Below are positions 8,362 to 16,660 of a DNA stretch of 64,000 bases, one piece after another. Source of the stretch: Luteibacter sp. Sphag1AF (lineage in GTDB: Bacteria; Pseudomonadota; Gammaproteobacteria; Xanthomonadales; Rhodanobacteraceae); assembly GCF_014192715.1 (NCBI RefSeq), contig NZ_JACHYH010000003.1, positions 434,001 through 498,000 of the forward strand, written 5' to 3'. Each line of letters opens with the position of its first letter. Position 1 is the first letter of the stretch. The position numbers were made by a program, and so were the translations under genes. Below the pieces are notes generated by a model. That model ran no database searches, was not told where the DNA came from, and saw only the letters and a list, made by a program, of their open reading frames with translations.

Positions 8362-10701
8362 CTATACGACGTGCGAACCGCTTGCTTCGCATAATTGATT
8401 CAGGGCGTGGAAGTCCATCGCGCGGGCCACGTAATAGCCCTGCGCATGGTCGCAACCCACGCCACGCAGGTACTCCAGCGCATCCGCATCTTCCACACCC
8501 TCGGCCGTCACCTGGTAGCCCAGCCGGTGGCCCAGTTCGATCAGCGACTGCACGATGGTACGGTCGGTCTCGTCACTGGCCAGCTGCTGCACGAACATCT
8601 TGTCGATCTTGAGCTCGTGAACCGGAAGATGCCGCAGGTAACCGAACGAGGATTGTCCGATACCGAAATCGTCGATGGCGATGTCGATACCCATATCGGC
8701 TAGCCGGCGCAGGACTTGAAGCGCCGCCTCCGGCTCGCCGATCACCGCGCTTTCGGTGACCTCAAGCACGATCATGCTACCCGGCACCCCGTGCATGCGG
8801 AGAAGCTGGCCAACCCGGTCAGGCAGCTCGGCGTCCTCAAGATCACGGGCTGACAGGTTGATGGACACCTTCAGCGCATGCCCCCGCTCGCCCAACTGAT
8901 GAACATGGGCAATGGCGGTCGCCAGCACCCAGCGGGTCACCCGGCCAATGTTGCCGGTTTCCTCCGCCGCGTAGATGAACTCTTCCGGCTGAATCCATCC
9001 ACGCGTGGGATGGTTCCAGCGGATCAACGCCTCGGCCGCATCCATGGTGCCGTCGGCCAGGCGGAGTTTGGGCTGGTAGTGCAGTTCCAGCGCATCCGAA
9101 TCAATGGCCGCGCGCAATTCGCTCATGAGCGAAAGACGCTCCGGACGATGGGCGTCCAGATCGGGATCGTACACATCCACGCCCCGGGTCGAACCGGCCG
9201 CCGCAAACTGCGCCACTTCGGCATGGCGCAGCAGCGTCGCCGCCTGCATGCCATGTTCTGGCGCCAGTGCGACACCAATGGCCGGCCCCATGTCGATGCT
9301 GACGTCAGCCTCGGTGTACGGGTGACCCAGCGCGTCCAGCAGGCGGAAGGCCAGACCGATGGCAGCCGCGCGATCCGCTCCGGCCATCCACAGAACGAAG
9401 TGCGTATCCGTGGCGCGAGCCACCAGATGATGACCGGCCAGCTGCCGGACCCGTGCGCCGGCGTCACCCATCAGGCGATCTGCCAGCGCATGGCCAACCG
9501 TCTTGACGATGTCGGGCAGACGGGTCAGGCCCACCAGCAGCAACGCGCCTTCGGCACCGGGATGGCGCGTCAGGTAGTCATCAATGTCGTCTTCGGCGGC
9601 CGTGCGGTTGGGCAGGCCTGATACCGGATCGTGCATGGCCTGATAGCGGATATGCCGCTCGCGCTCGCGCACGGCCTCGCTCATCGTGCGGATGGCCAGC
9701 GCCAGCTGACCTATTTCGTCTGTGCGGTTCACCACCACAGGGGTGTCGTAGTCACCGGCCTCGATGCGCCGCGCGACTTCCGCCAGCGCTTCCACGGGGC
9801 GCGACACGCTGCGCGCCACGAGCCACGCCACCAGCAGACCCGTGGCCAGCGACAGGGCAAGCAGCGCCGCCCATGCGCCACGCACCGCCCGATACGGCGC
9901 CAGTGCATTGTCCAGCGAATAACCGATCAGGGCATACACCGGCGAACTGCCGCCCGGCGTCTCCAGCGGCTGCGCGAGCAGAAGCATCTGCTGGCCATCA
10001 ACGTCTATGCGAGTGGGCGTAAGAGGAAGCGGAAGGCCGGCGGCACGCAGCCCGGAGGCCAGATTCAGGTCACCCGCGCCACGAGCCACCACGACCCATT
10101 CACTGTCCGCGCCCCGGGTAATCAGCTGCGCATATCGCGGAAGCACACTGAGGTGCTGCATGTGTTCGATCAACGTGTCGTCCACGGGAATGCTGGCGGC
10201 AATCCGGCCAATCGGGTGCGGCGCCGAAACCGGCACCGTAACAATCCAGAACGCATTGCCGTCCACCGTGGTCACCGCCGCCGCGCGGGCGCCAGCGCCG
10301 TCCTTGAGCAGGTCAGGTAAAGGAAACGGGTGCGGCGTAGCGTCGCCGGCCGTGTCTTCCTGGACCACGCCATGCGTGTCGATCATCTGCATGCGCTCAG
10401 CACCCATCCGCTGACCGCTGGTACGCAGGATCGAGAGCATCGCTTCCCGGTCACGGGATGCCACAGCCGCACGCATGCCTGCATCCAGCGACATCGACTG
10501 GGCGCTGGTGGCAACGCCGGCCGAAAGGTCGGTCATCTGCGCCACGAAGGCCGCGGCATCGGTGCTGAGCTGGTGCCCGCCGTCCACCATGAGCTGGGAC
10601 CGGGCGACGCCGGAGGCGAGCGAGGCCGTGAGCACCTGCACGACTACCAGAGTGCCCACGAAAAACAGCCCCAGACGAGTGCGAAAACCGAGCGCTCTCA
10701 T
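8362..10701 (-). CDS. Membrane GGDEF-EAL protein, probable c-di-GMP phosphodiesterase
   Basis: A 779-residue inner-membrane protein. A TM helix at about 10-35 and another near 275-297 bracket a periplasmic sensor, then a HAMP-like linker, a GGDEF-type domain and an EAL domain. The cyclase site is destroyed: WMAGADRA stands where GGDEF should be. The EAL domain keeps its metal and catalytic motifs: EALIRW, INLSARD, LEVTES, IDDFGIG, KIDK and AEGVED. So it most likely hydrolyses c-di-GMP, with the GGDEF remnant in a regulatory role. It is transcribed before the diguanylate cyclase gene, and the two may set opposite signals. Confidence 0.9.
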   Translation of the reverse strand: MRALGFRTRLGLFFVGTLVVVQVLTASLASGVARSQLMVDGGHQLSTDAAAFVAQMTDLSAGVATSAQSMSLDAGMRAAVASRDREAMLSILRTSGQRMGAERMQMIDTHGVVQEDTAGDATPHPFPLPDLLKDGAGARAAAVTTVDGNAFWIVTVPVSAPHPIGRIAASIPVDDTLIEHMQHLSVLPRYAQLITRGADSEWVVVARGAGDLNLASGLRAAGLPLPLTPTRIDVDGQQMLLLAQPLETPGGSSPVYALIGYSLDNALAPYRAVRGAWAALLALSLATGLLVAWLVARSVSRPVEALAEVARRIEAGDYDTPVVVNRTDEIGQLALAIRTMSEAVRERERHIRYQAMHDPVSGLPNRTAAEDDIDDYLTRHPGAEGALLLVGLTRLPDIVKTVGHALADRLMGDAGARVRQLAGHHLVARATDTHFVLWMAGADRAAAIGLAFRLLDALGHPYTEADVSIDMGPAIGVALAPEHGMQAATLLRHAEVAQFAAAGSTRGVDVYDPDLDAHRPERLSLMSELRAAIDSDALELHYQPKLRLADGTMDAAEALIRWNHPTRGWIQPEEFIYAAEETGNIGRVTRWVLATAIAHVHQLGERGHALKVSINLSARDLEDAELPDRVGQLLRMHGVPGSMIVLEVTESAVIGEPEAALQVLRRLADMGIDIAIDDFGIGQSSFGYLRHLPVHELKIDKMFVQQLASDETDRTIVQSLIELGHRLGYQVTAEGVEDADALEYLRGVGCDHAQGYYVARAMDFHALNQLCEASGSHVV

Positions 10702-11141
10702 TTGCCTCGCAGCCAGCCTGGCATGACAGGAATTACCTCGGATATCGCAAGAAACAGCGCAGCCTGACGGATCAGGCGCTCCGTTCCGGATTGGTGCTGC
10801 CAGTACATGCGGTTCCCCTAACGACCACGGGCTAGCCTACATGGCTCATCCCGTTATCGAAAGGCATTAGCGGGTGTCAGACGAACGTTTGGGAGCACGT
10901 CCTTTCGTACCTGTTCGGCAAAACCTCAGAAGCTGCTCATAACTTTCGCAACCACGTCGTGCTTACGCAGCAAGCCATTCGAGCGGAAGGCCGAACGTTT
11001 CATCTGCAACAAATATGCACGAGAAAAGGTGTTTTTCCTGTCACTCCGATTTGCCTCATGGCACTAAGGCATTTCTTTGTTGACACCTCATGGACGTCCG
11101 TTTACTTATCCGCCCACTGCACGAATCGGAAGCGAAAGGAT
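10702..11141. other. Intergenic region without recognisable gene
   Basis: About 440 bp separate the divergent GGDEF-EAL gene and a small membrane-protein gene. It is visibly richer in A+T than the flanks. Apart from the possible promoter at 11080-11108 I see no tRNA, repeat or conserved RNA in it. Confidence 0.5.
11080..11108 (+). promoter_or_regulatory. Possible sigma-70 promoter for the 50-residue membrane protein
   Basis: A perfect TTGACA (11080-11085) is followed after 17 bp by TACTTA (11103-11108), a poor -10. The small gene starts 34 bp further on. Confidence 0.35.
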
Positions 11142-11294
11142 ATGTCGCTCTTCAGGACGCAGGCGCATCGCGCCCACACCACGGATGACATGGGAACCAT
11201 CAATCTGCGCTCACCTGTCGTCGGCAGGTATGCACTTGGCGTCGCAGTGGCGCTTATCATCATGATCGCCTTGCACTACGCATGGATGATCTGA
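11142..11294 (+). CDS. Small single-span membrane protein (50 aa), unknown
   Basis: A 50-residue protein whose first half is polar and basic and whose second half is one hydrophobic helix (about residues 29-49) ending at the C-terminus. An in-frame start further upstream at 10959 would give a longer version, but a purine-rich GGAAGCGAAAGGA precedes the ATG at 11142 and a candidate promoter lies just upstream, so the short form is preferred. No family was recognised. It could be a C-tail-anchored regulator or a chance reading frame. Confidence 0.4.
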   Translation: MSLFRTQAHRAHTTDDMGTINLRSPVVGRYALGVAVALIIMIALHYAWMI

Positions 11295-11379
11295 TCGACA
11301 ACGGGCGACGGCGATTCCTGGAAATCATCCCTGTTGGTTCGTTTGTCGACGGGCCAAACCTCGTTACAAAGGCAAGCTG

Positions 11380-12156
11380 ATGCGTCGACTCCTGCTCCTG
11401 TGCATTCCGGTACTGACCGCGTGCGCCAGCACATCCGAACACCTCTCGAAGCGCGCACCCGCTCTCACCTACGACATCGTCGCCACTTATCCGCACGAAA
11501 CCTCCGCGTTCACTGAAGGCCTGCTACTCCATCACGGGGTACTTTTTGAATCGACGGGGCTTCCCGGCCGCTCCACGCTCAGACGCACTGACCGTGCTGC
11601 ACAGCTATCCTGCTCCGTCGGCATATCGCGTGAGACATTCGGCGAAGGCATCGGCGTACTCTCCGGCTATCTTTACCAACTAAGCCAAAGCGCTCCGACT
11701 GTTCACGTCTACGACATACGTGACCTCGCACCCGTGGACACGCTGTCTCTGCCCGGCGGTGGCTGGGGCATGACCTCCGATGGTCGTCGCCTCATCGTGA
11801 GCGACGGCACTGCGCGCCTTCGTTATTTCGAGGAGCGCATGCGCCATATGGAAACACTGGAAGTCACCGAGCACGGTCGCCCCGTGGAGCGGCTGAACGA
11901 GCTGGAGTGGGTGAACGGCGACATCTACGCCAATGTATGGCCCTCCACCCGCGTGGTCCGGATCAATGACCAGAGCGGTGAAGTCACCGGCTGGCTGGAC
12001 CTCAGTGCCATCGCCGCACAAGCCAATACCAACGACAAGGACAAGGACAAGGACAGCGTGCCCAACGGCATCGCTTATGACCAGAAGCGCAACACCCTTT
12101 TGGTCACCGGAAAATACTGGGCGAAAATCTACGAGCTGCGCCTGCACGATCCCTGA
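11380..12156 (+). CDS. Glutaminyl-peptide cyclotransferase, lipoprotein form
   Basis: A 258-residue member of the plant/bacterial glutaminyl cyclase family (Glu_cyclase_2), a five-bladed beta-propeller that turns N-terminal Gln into pyroglutamate. The N-terminus reads as a lipoprotein signal with lipobox LTAC, so it should be anchored in the envelope. Family stretches include FTEGL, LFESTG, FGEGI, LNELEWV and ANVWPSTRVVRI. A (DK)n run near residues 219-225 comes from a hexanucleotide repeat. A second family member follows, indicating an ancient duplication: the two share the whole motif series but differ elsewhere. Confidence 0.9.
   Translation: MRRLLLLCIPVLTACASTSEHLSKRAPALTYDIVATYPHETSAFTEGLLLHHGVLFESTGLPGRSTLRRTDRAAQLSCSVGISRETFGEGIGVLSGYLYQLSQSAPTVHVYDIRDLAPVDTLSLPGGGWGMTSDGRRLIVSDGTARLRYFEERMRHMETLEVTEHGRPVERLNELEWVNGDIYANVWPSTRVVRINDQSGEVTGWLDLSAIAAQANTNDKDKDKDSVPNGIAYDQKRNTLLVTGKYWAKIYELRLHDP
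12034..12054 (+). repeat. In-frame hexanucleotide repeat (GACAAG)3 inside the first glutaminyl cyclase
   Basis: Three GACAAG units plus a partial GAC encode alternating Asp-Lys in a surface loop. The tandem paralogue has a short, non-repetitive loop at the same place. Confidence 0.8.
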
Positions 12157-12249
12157 CGGGCACGCCGGATCTCCCTTGCAATGCCACGACGTCATCGGTA
12201 GCTTCGGCGCGGCCCCGTGCCGTCACAAGCCCACCGGAACGTACCCATC

Positions 12250-13047
12250 GTGAATCAGTCGCCTGCCCGCCGCACGCCGCGCCGTTACCGAACGGCCATT
12301 GCTCTCGCCCTCGTTACCCTGCTTGGACAATCAGCGGTCGATGCCGACACCATTCCCGTCTACGGGTACAAGGTCGTGAAGCGGTATCCGCACGATCCGA
12401 AAGCATTTACGGAAGGCCTTTTTTACGAAGACGGCTTCATGTACGAAAGCACAGGCCAGATCGGTGCCTCCACCGTCCGCCGCGTGGATCTCGACACGGG
12501 CGAAGTCCTGCAGCGCGCCAACACGTCGTCAGGCTATTTCGGCGAGGGCATCATTGCGTGGGGCCCGAAGCTGATCCAGCTGTCGTGGCAGCAGGGCATC
12601 GGTTTCATTCTTGACCGCAAGACCTTCGCGCTGAAAAGCACTTTCACCTATCCAGGGGAAGGCTGGGCTCTGACGCGCGATGCAAAGCACATCTACATGA
12701 GCGACGGCACGCCAACAATCCGCGTGCTTGATCCCGATACCCTGTCACCGGTGAGCACCATTCAGGTAACTGCTGACGGAAAGCCGGTACCCAACCTCAA
12801 CGAGCTTGAGTGGGTAAAGGGACAGATTTACGCCAACGTCTGGCTGACCAACCGCATTGCGCGCATTGATCCGAAAACCGGCCATGTGGTGGGCTGGATC
12901 GACCTCAAGGGTCTGATCGACGAAAAGGAACTGGCTGATCCGGGCAACGATGTGCTCAATGGCATTGCCTATGACGCCGAACACGACCGCCTGTTCGTCA
13001 CGGGTAAGCGTTGGCCTTACCTGTACGAGATCAAGCTGACCCGTTGA
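12250..13047 (+). CDS. Glutaminyl-peptide cyclotransferase, exported form
   Basis: A second glutaminyl cyclase of about 265 residues, directly downstream of the first. It has a cleavable signal peptide (basic start, hydrophobic AIALALVTLLG, cleavage near VDA/DT) and no lipobox Cys, so it should be periplasmic or secreted. Propeller motifs are FTEGLFYEDGFMYESTG, FGEGI, LNELEWVKGQIYANVW and LNGIAYD. Start choice is uncertain: GTG at 12250 gives a normal signal peptide, and GTG at 12217 adds 11 residues. Both enzymes may modify N-terminal Gln of exported proteins or peptides. Confidence 0.9.
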   Translation: MNQSPARRTPRRYRTAIALALVTLLGQSAVDADTIPVYGYKVVKRYPHDPKAFTEGLFYEDGFMYESTGQIGASTVRRVDLDTGEVLQRANTSSGYFGEGIIAWGPKLIQLSWQQGIGFILDRKTFALKSTFTYPGEGWALTRDAKHIYMSDGTPTIRVLDPDTLSPVSTIQVTADGKPVPNLNELEWVKGQIYANVWLTNRIARIDPKTGHVVGWIDLKGLIDEKELADPGNDVLNGIAYDAEHDRLFVTGKRWPYLYEIKLTR

Positions 13048-13090
13048 TGACGTGACACTCACTTCCACCGACATTCCGCCGCGGTGAAAC

Positions 13091-13144
13091 AAAAAAAAGC
13101 CGCCGCGCCCCGCCCGCCCTCTCCGGCGAACGGTGCGCGACGGC
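13091..13144 (-). terminator. Rho-independent terminator of the M1 aminopeptidase
   Basis: On the minus strand, a 10-bp GC-rich stem (13135-13144 with 13099-13108, one G-U) with a long loop is followed by eight T. It lies just beyond the aminopeptidase stop. Confidence 0.7.
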
Positions 13145-13156
13145 CCTGTCGCAACT

Positions 13157-15778
13157 TTACTTCTGAGCCTTCAGCCAGGCATCGACCGACGGCAGGCGCT
13201 CGCGCACGACCATAGAGCGATACTTGATGTTGGCGATTGTAGTATCCGAATCACGACGCGCGTTCTCCGCGATGTTGGCCTTGGCAAACGCCTCGATCCG
13301 GGGAACCAGCGAAAGATCCAGCGACGAGCCACCCAGCATCGGATAGAAGCGGCTGCCGGTGGTGCTGTCGATGAACTTGTCCACCTGCGCCTTGTGCGCC
13401 ACCGCGAAATCAAACGCCATTTCCGGATGATTGCGCGAGACGGCACCGATCATGTCGGCGCTGTTCGTGGCACCCGGCTCGTCGGTCAGGGCCAGCTCAA
13501 GCGCACGCTTGGCCAGCGCATCGTCCTGCGGGATGGACAGCATGGTGTAGAGCTGGTCCTTCACGAGCGGCGTGGTTTCAGCCTTGGCTTTTGCGTGCAG
13601 GGCATCCCACGTGGCGGCGTCAGCATTGCTGGCAACGACGTACGTGATGATCTTTCGCAATTCGCCCGGGACGGCCTTCGGGTCGGTGTCCTGCGCGGCG
13701 TAACGACGACGGGCTTCGTCGATCACCTTCTTGTCGCCCAGCTGCGCAAGCGTGGCAATCAGCTCGGAACGAAGAATGGAAACCGATGCGGTATCGGACG
13801 ACTTGCTTTCCCAGCCCACGCGCTCGAACACCGGGTGCAGACGACCCACGGCGTACTTGCGCAGCGCGTTCTGACGCGTGGTGTCGCCCTTGTAGTAGGC
13901 ATCCAGGCTGCGCAGATCGCCAGCCACCACGCCCCACATTTCCGGCGCCGCGTCGACCGGCACCTGCTTGGCCAGATCAAGGAAGTTCGACACCGGCTCC
14001 AGACCTGCCAGACCCAGCGCCCATGCATCGCCGATCATGCCCATCTGGTCGATGGCAGGCAGTTTCGGATAGGCGGTGCGAAGGCCAGCGAACTGGTCCT
14101 GCGGGTACAGCGTGCGGTAGTAGCCCGACTGGCCAGCGTTGACCAGCACCGGGCCGCAACCGGGCAGCGAAACCGAAGCGGTACCGTCCACCAGTGTGGT
14201 GACGCTGGCGCCATCCACCGTCTTCGCAATCACCGGCACGTGCCAGCGCAGCGGCGTCTTGCCCGGGCGGTCCTTGGTGAACTCACCCTGGGTGAACGTC
14301 ACCGAGGTCTTGCCGCCTTCGCACTTGGCAGCCGACACCGTGATGAGCGGCACGCCCGGCTGCAAGGTGAATTCATGCGCGATGGTGGTCACGCCAGGAC
14401 CGGCCACAGCATCCATTTCCTTCCACAGGTCGTCGGACACCGTGTTGCCGTATGCGTGCGCCTTGATGTAACGCTGCACACCCTGCTGCCATTTATCGGC
14501 GCCCACATAGCCCTCAAGCATGCGGATCACCGCCTCGCCCTTGGAATAGGTGATGGTGTCGAAAGCCTGGCTGGCCTGCTCCACGGTGTCGATGTTCTGC
14601 ACGATGGGGTGCGTGGTGGCGATGGCATCACGCGACATCGCGCCTTCACGCGTGTAGACCGCATCGAGCTGTGCATTCCATTCCGGATGCAGCTTCTCGG
14701 TGGTGCGCGCGGCCATCCACGAGGCAAAGCCTTCGTTGAGCCACAGGTTGTCCCACCAGCGCATGGTCACCAGATCACCGAACCACTGGTGCGCCATTTC
14801 GTGCGCGGCGGTGTTGAAGATCGCCTGCTTGTCCGACTGCGTGGAGATGGACGGGTCCAGCAGCAGCGCATATTCGAACGTGAAGATCGCGCCCCAGTTT
14901 TCCATGGCGCTGAAGAACTGGCTGCGACCCGGCGATGCAATGTTGTCCAGCTTCGGCAGCGGGTACTTCACGCCGAAGTAATTGTTGTATTCCTGCAACA
15001 CCGCCTTGGACGATTCGAGCGCGAAGTTGGCCTGGTCGGCCTTGCCCTTCTGCGCGATCACACCGATTTCGGTGCCGTCGATGCTGGTGGTGGCGCGGTC
15101 GAATTCACCCGTGCCGAAGAACAGCAGATAGGTGGACATCTTCGGGGACGGCGCGAACACGACGTGCGTGTTGCCGTCGCCCTTCTTGTCGGTGGTGGCG
15201 GCCGGCATGTTGCTGACGGCCATCTGGTCGGACGGCACTGTGACGTCCAGCGTGAAGGTGGCCTTGTAGTCAGGCTCGTCCCACGACGGGATGAAGCGGC
15301 GTGCGTCGGAGTTTTCAAACTGCGTGTAGAGCGCGCGCTTCTTGCCGGCCGTGGTGTCGTAGTCGATGGCGAACAGGCCGTTGGCCTGCGTGCCGATCTT
15401 GCCCGTATAGGTCATGGCCAGTGTGTAGCTGCCCGCAGGCAACGGCTTGGCAAACGTGAAGGTCGCCGTCTGTGCGTCTTCGTTCACTGCCACCTTCGGA
15501 GCGGCGAGTGCCTTCTTGCCCTTGGGCGTCAGCGTCACGGCCGAGAAGTCCATGCCTGCGGCATTCAGGGTGATGCTGGTGGTCGGATGAAGCACTTCGA
15601 CCGCGATGCTGACCTTGCCGTCGAACTTGAGCTGTTCGGCATGCGGCACGATGGAAACATCGTAGTGGCTGGGGCGGACGTCCCGCGGCAGCTGCGTCGT
15701 GGTCTGATCGGCGGCGAAACTGGCCATCGAAGCGCTGGCCAGAGCTAAGGCAATGGCGGATACGAGTGCGGTACGCAT
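13157..15778 (-). CDS. M1 family aminopeptidase, exported
   Basis: A zinc aminopeptidase of about 873 residues that removes N-terminal amino acids from peptides. GAMEN-type motif SAMENWGAIF binds the substrate N-terminus, HEMAHQWFGD with downstream NEGFASWM gives the zinc site, and the C-terminal part is the helical ERAP1-like domain. The start at 15778 is chosen because GGGGTAG precedes it and the product then opens with a clean signal peptide ending ASFA/AD. It resembles the exported M1 enzymes of xanthomonads more than cytosolic PepN. It stands alone with its own terminator. Confidence 0.94.
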   Translation of the reverse strand: MRTALVSAIALALASASMASFAADQTTTQLPRDVRPSHYDVSIVPHAEQLKFDGKVSIAVEVLHPTTSITLNAAGMDFSAVTLTPKGKKALAAPKVAVNEDAQTATFTFAKPLPAGSYTLAMTYTGKIGTQANGLFAIDYDTTAGKKRALYTQFENSDARRFIPSWDEPDYKATFTLDVTVPSDQMAVSNMPAATTDKKGDGNTHVVFAPSPKMSTYLLFFGTGEFDRATTSIDGTEIGVIAQKGKADQANFALESSKAVLQEYNNYFGVKYPLPKLDNIASPGRSQFFSAMENWGAIFTFEYALLLDPSISTQSDKQAIFNTAAHEMAHQWFGDLVTMRWWDNLWLNEGFASWMAARTTEKLHPEWNAQLDAVYTREGAMSRDAIATTHPIVQNIDTVEQASQAFDTITYSKGEAVIRMLEGYVGADKWQQGVQRYIKAHAYGNTVSDDLWKEMDAVAGPGVTTIAHEFTLQPGVPLITVSAAKCEGGKTSVTFTQGEFTKDRPGKTPLRWHVPVIAKTVDGASVTTLVDGTASVSLPGCGPVLVNAGQSGYYRTLYPQDQFAGLRTAYPKLPAIDQMGMIGDAWALGLAGLEPVSNFLDLAKQVPVDAAPEMWGVVAGDLRSLDAYYKGDTTRQNALRKYAVGRLHPVFERVGWESKSSDTASVSILRSELIATLAQLGDKKVIDEARRRYAAQDTDPKAVPGELRKIITYVVASNADAATWDALHAKAKAETTPLVKDQLYTMLSIPQDDALAKRALELALTDEPGATNSADMIGAVSRNHPEMAFDFAVAHKAQVDKFIDSTTGSRFYPMLGGSSLDLSLVPRIEAFAKANIAENARRDSDTTIANIKYRSMVVRERLPSVDAWLKAQK

Positions 15779-15862
15779 GTCTACCCCATGTACATGATTG
15801 AGGCGCGATAGTGATCCCGCCAGCAACCATGCCGTAACAGCCGGAAGTCATGCCGTACAAAC

Positions 15863-16477
15863 TTACGCCAAGGGCACGAGTGCCAGAGTGGCCACCGAAA
15901 TGGCCTCTGTGACCCAAAGCACACAAGCCATGCGCATGCCGACCAGAAGCTTCTGGATGCTGCCCGCGGCATCCTTGGGCAGACGATGCCAGCCCACCAC
16001 ATAACGCAACGCGTATAACGCCGACCATGACCGGCGCGGCGTCAGATCGGCACCGCCACCGTATTTGTAATGCATGATTTCGGCGAACGCATACGCCAGA
16101 TGCCCATAGACAATAAGCAGCATCACCGCCGGATACAGGATGATGAAGTCAGGCGGCTGATTCGCCGGCAACACCAGGCAACCGTGACAGTCCGTCTTCG
16201 CCAGGGCGTTGGAAAATCCCTGATAAACGAACGCGCAGATGAACAGAAACACCAGGCCGTACCACCAGCGCAGCACCGTCAGAAATCGCGCCAGCTCCGG
16301 CGATGCCGCAGGCCGGAGGCCGAAGAAGAACGCCATGAAATACGAGCCATCGTGATATCCCGCTCCCTGGCGCTGACCAGAATCGTTAAGCACAGCGCCT
16401 GTGCGCTTCACGAAAAGCGCCACACTGATCGACCATCCGACGGTCAGCGCGATCCAGCCATAGAGGAGCCAGGTCAC
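15863..16477 (-). CDS. Multi-pass membrane protein (204 aa), unknown
   Basis: Begins at a GTG exactly behind GGAGGCACGC, an excellent ribosome-binding site; the open frame extends far upstream through the cycA region but that part is antisense noise. The product has about five hydrophobic segments: near residues 3-23, 70-90, 110-135, 150-165 and 185-203. A short loop holds TDCHGC, whose two Cys could bind metal or form a disulfide. No family was recognised. It is transcribed divergently from the permease gene. Confidence 0.65.
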   Translation of the reverse strand: MTWLLYGWIALTVGWSISVALFVKRTGAVLNDSGQRQGAGYHDGSYFMAFFFGLRPAASPELARFLTVLRWWYGLVFLFICAFVYQGFSNALAKTDCHGCLVLPANQPPDFIILYPAVMLLIVYGHLAYAFAEIMHYKYGGGADLTPRRSWSALYALRYVVGWHRLPKDAAGSIQKLLVGMRMACVLWVTEAISVATLALVPLA

Positions 16478-16660
16478 GCGTGCCTCCGCAGGAATATGTG
16501 AAGCGGCGACGTGCGCTGGCAATGATTCATCGTCACGACGTGATCCTCCCCGTGAAAGGCCCGCCCAAGCATATCGCCATTCGCAGCCACCGGCCTCCCC
16601 GTAGCCAGCCCGTTCCACATCTTCTATGTTGTGTGCTTCTTCCAAGCCGACGGCCACCCG

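Noticed and set aside
13133-15748. 871-codon plus-strand frame
   Set aside because: Antisense of the M1 aminopeptidase, with no family motif.
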